From the NCBI GenBank assembly GCA_004028495.1, contig MTKS01000127.1, positions 1-5,528 on the forward strand: a stretch of 5,528 bases of DNA, in the 5' to 3' direction. Shown here one piece after another: positions 5,488 through 5,528 of this stretch. The translations under genes were made by a program, and so were the position numbers. Within the stretch, counting starts at the first letter, position 1, and the number at the start of each line of letters is the position of its first letter. The notes below the pieces were generated by a model. It searched no databases. It saw nothing but the letters and a program-made list of their open reading frames with translations, and had not been told where the DNA came from. Source of the stretch: Candidatus Electrothrix marina (GTDB lineage: Bacteria; Desulfobacterota; Desulfobulbia; Desulfobulbales; Desulfobulbaceae).

Positions 5488-5528
5488 TGGGTCAACTCTG
5501 TAACTTCGCATGAAATCCAATCCGAATT
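5452..5528. other. Junction where the STAND gene loses homology; possible mobile-element or rearrangement edge
   Basis: Up to about 5451 (end of LREQVRV) the protein follows the STAND family. From there the sequence turns AT-richer and the frame stops at 5487. None of the other forward frames restores a recognisable continuation: one stops at once and another gives only a short unrecognised peptide ending near 5513. The - strand is open in one frame from the right edge, so a gene entering from the right cannot be excluded. I see no terminal inverted repeat I can name, so an insertion sequence is only one explanation, beside a deletion or a natural short form. Confidence 0.4.

Noticed and set aside
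5265..5495. Short - strand frame entering from the right edge
   Set aside because: Most of it is opposite STAND coding sequence and the part beyond 5452 is too short to recognise. It remains only a weak possibility for a gene entering from outside.

Overview
The window looks like an accessory, conflict-gene-rich stretch of a Gram-negative bacterial chromosome. It enters through the C-terminal end of a bacterial alpha-2-macroglobulin (YfhM/ECAM type), a periplasmic protein of diderm bacteria. Base composition is moderate, roughly mid-50s %GC by eye in the first and last genes and visibly lower in the fic gene. The gene mix (A2M, Fic, Trypco1, RHH/ParE-type toxin-antitoxin, trypsin-STAND fusion) and the dispersed hairpin repeats would fit a Desulfobulbales-like or other environmental Desulfobacterota genome. 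That placement is an impression, not a demonstrated assignment. All genes supported here lie on the + strand.

Layout: (1) 2-1501, 3' part of an A2M-family gene whose start lies outside the window. (2) 1502-1637, an intergenic gap with a 12-bp-stem palindrome and a weak promoter candidate. (3) 1638-2504, a class II Fic AMPylator with a complete active site and an N-terminal inhibitory motif, but no C-terminal winged helix. (4) 2571-2894, a small trypsin-co-occurring domain 1 (Trypco1) protein. (5) 2961-3499, a ribbon-helix-helix antitoxin and RelE/ParE-type toxin overlapping by ATGA, behind a good sigma70 promoter with a palindromic operator over its -10. (6) 3512-3617, a four-hairpin repeat element with competing pairings. 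(7) 3640-5487, a trypsin-like protease fused to an nSTAND1 NTPase. It has an intact catalytic triad, Walker A and Walker B, but the reading frame ends just after the STAND winged-helix region, where a WD40/TPR-type sensor would normally follow. (8) 5452-5528, a short stretch of different character that replaces the expected continuation.

How the genes fit together: Trypco1 and the trypsin-STAND protein are the two recognisable parts of an NTP-dependent conflict (defence) system of the kind described by comparative genomics. In such systems a STAND ATPase senses an invader and switches on a protease. Here a toxin-antitoxin module sits between the two partners and a Fic toxin-like enzyme lies just upstream, so four conflict-type genes follow one another. 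The trypsin-STAND gene has no visible Shine-Dalgarno sequence or convincing promoter of its own. It may be read from the autoregulated TA promoter through the hairpin element, which is inference. The loss of the sensor region suggests a broken gene, a two-gene arrangement continuing to the right, or disruption by a mobile element.
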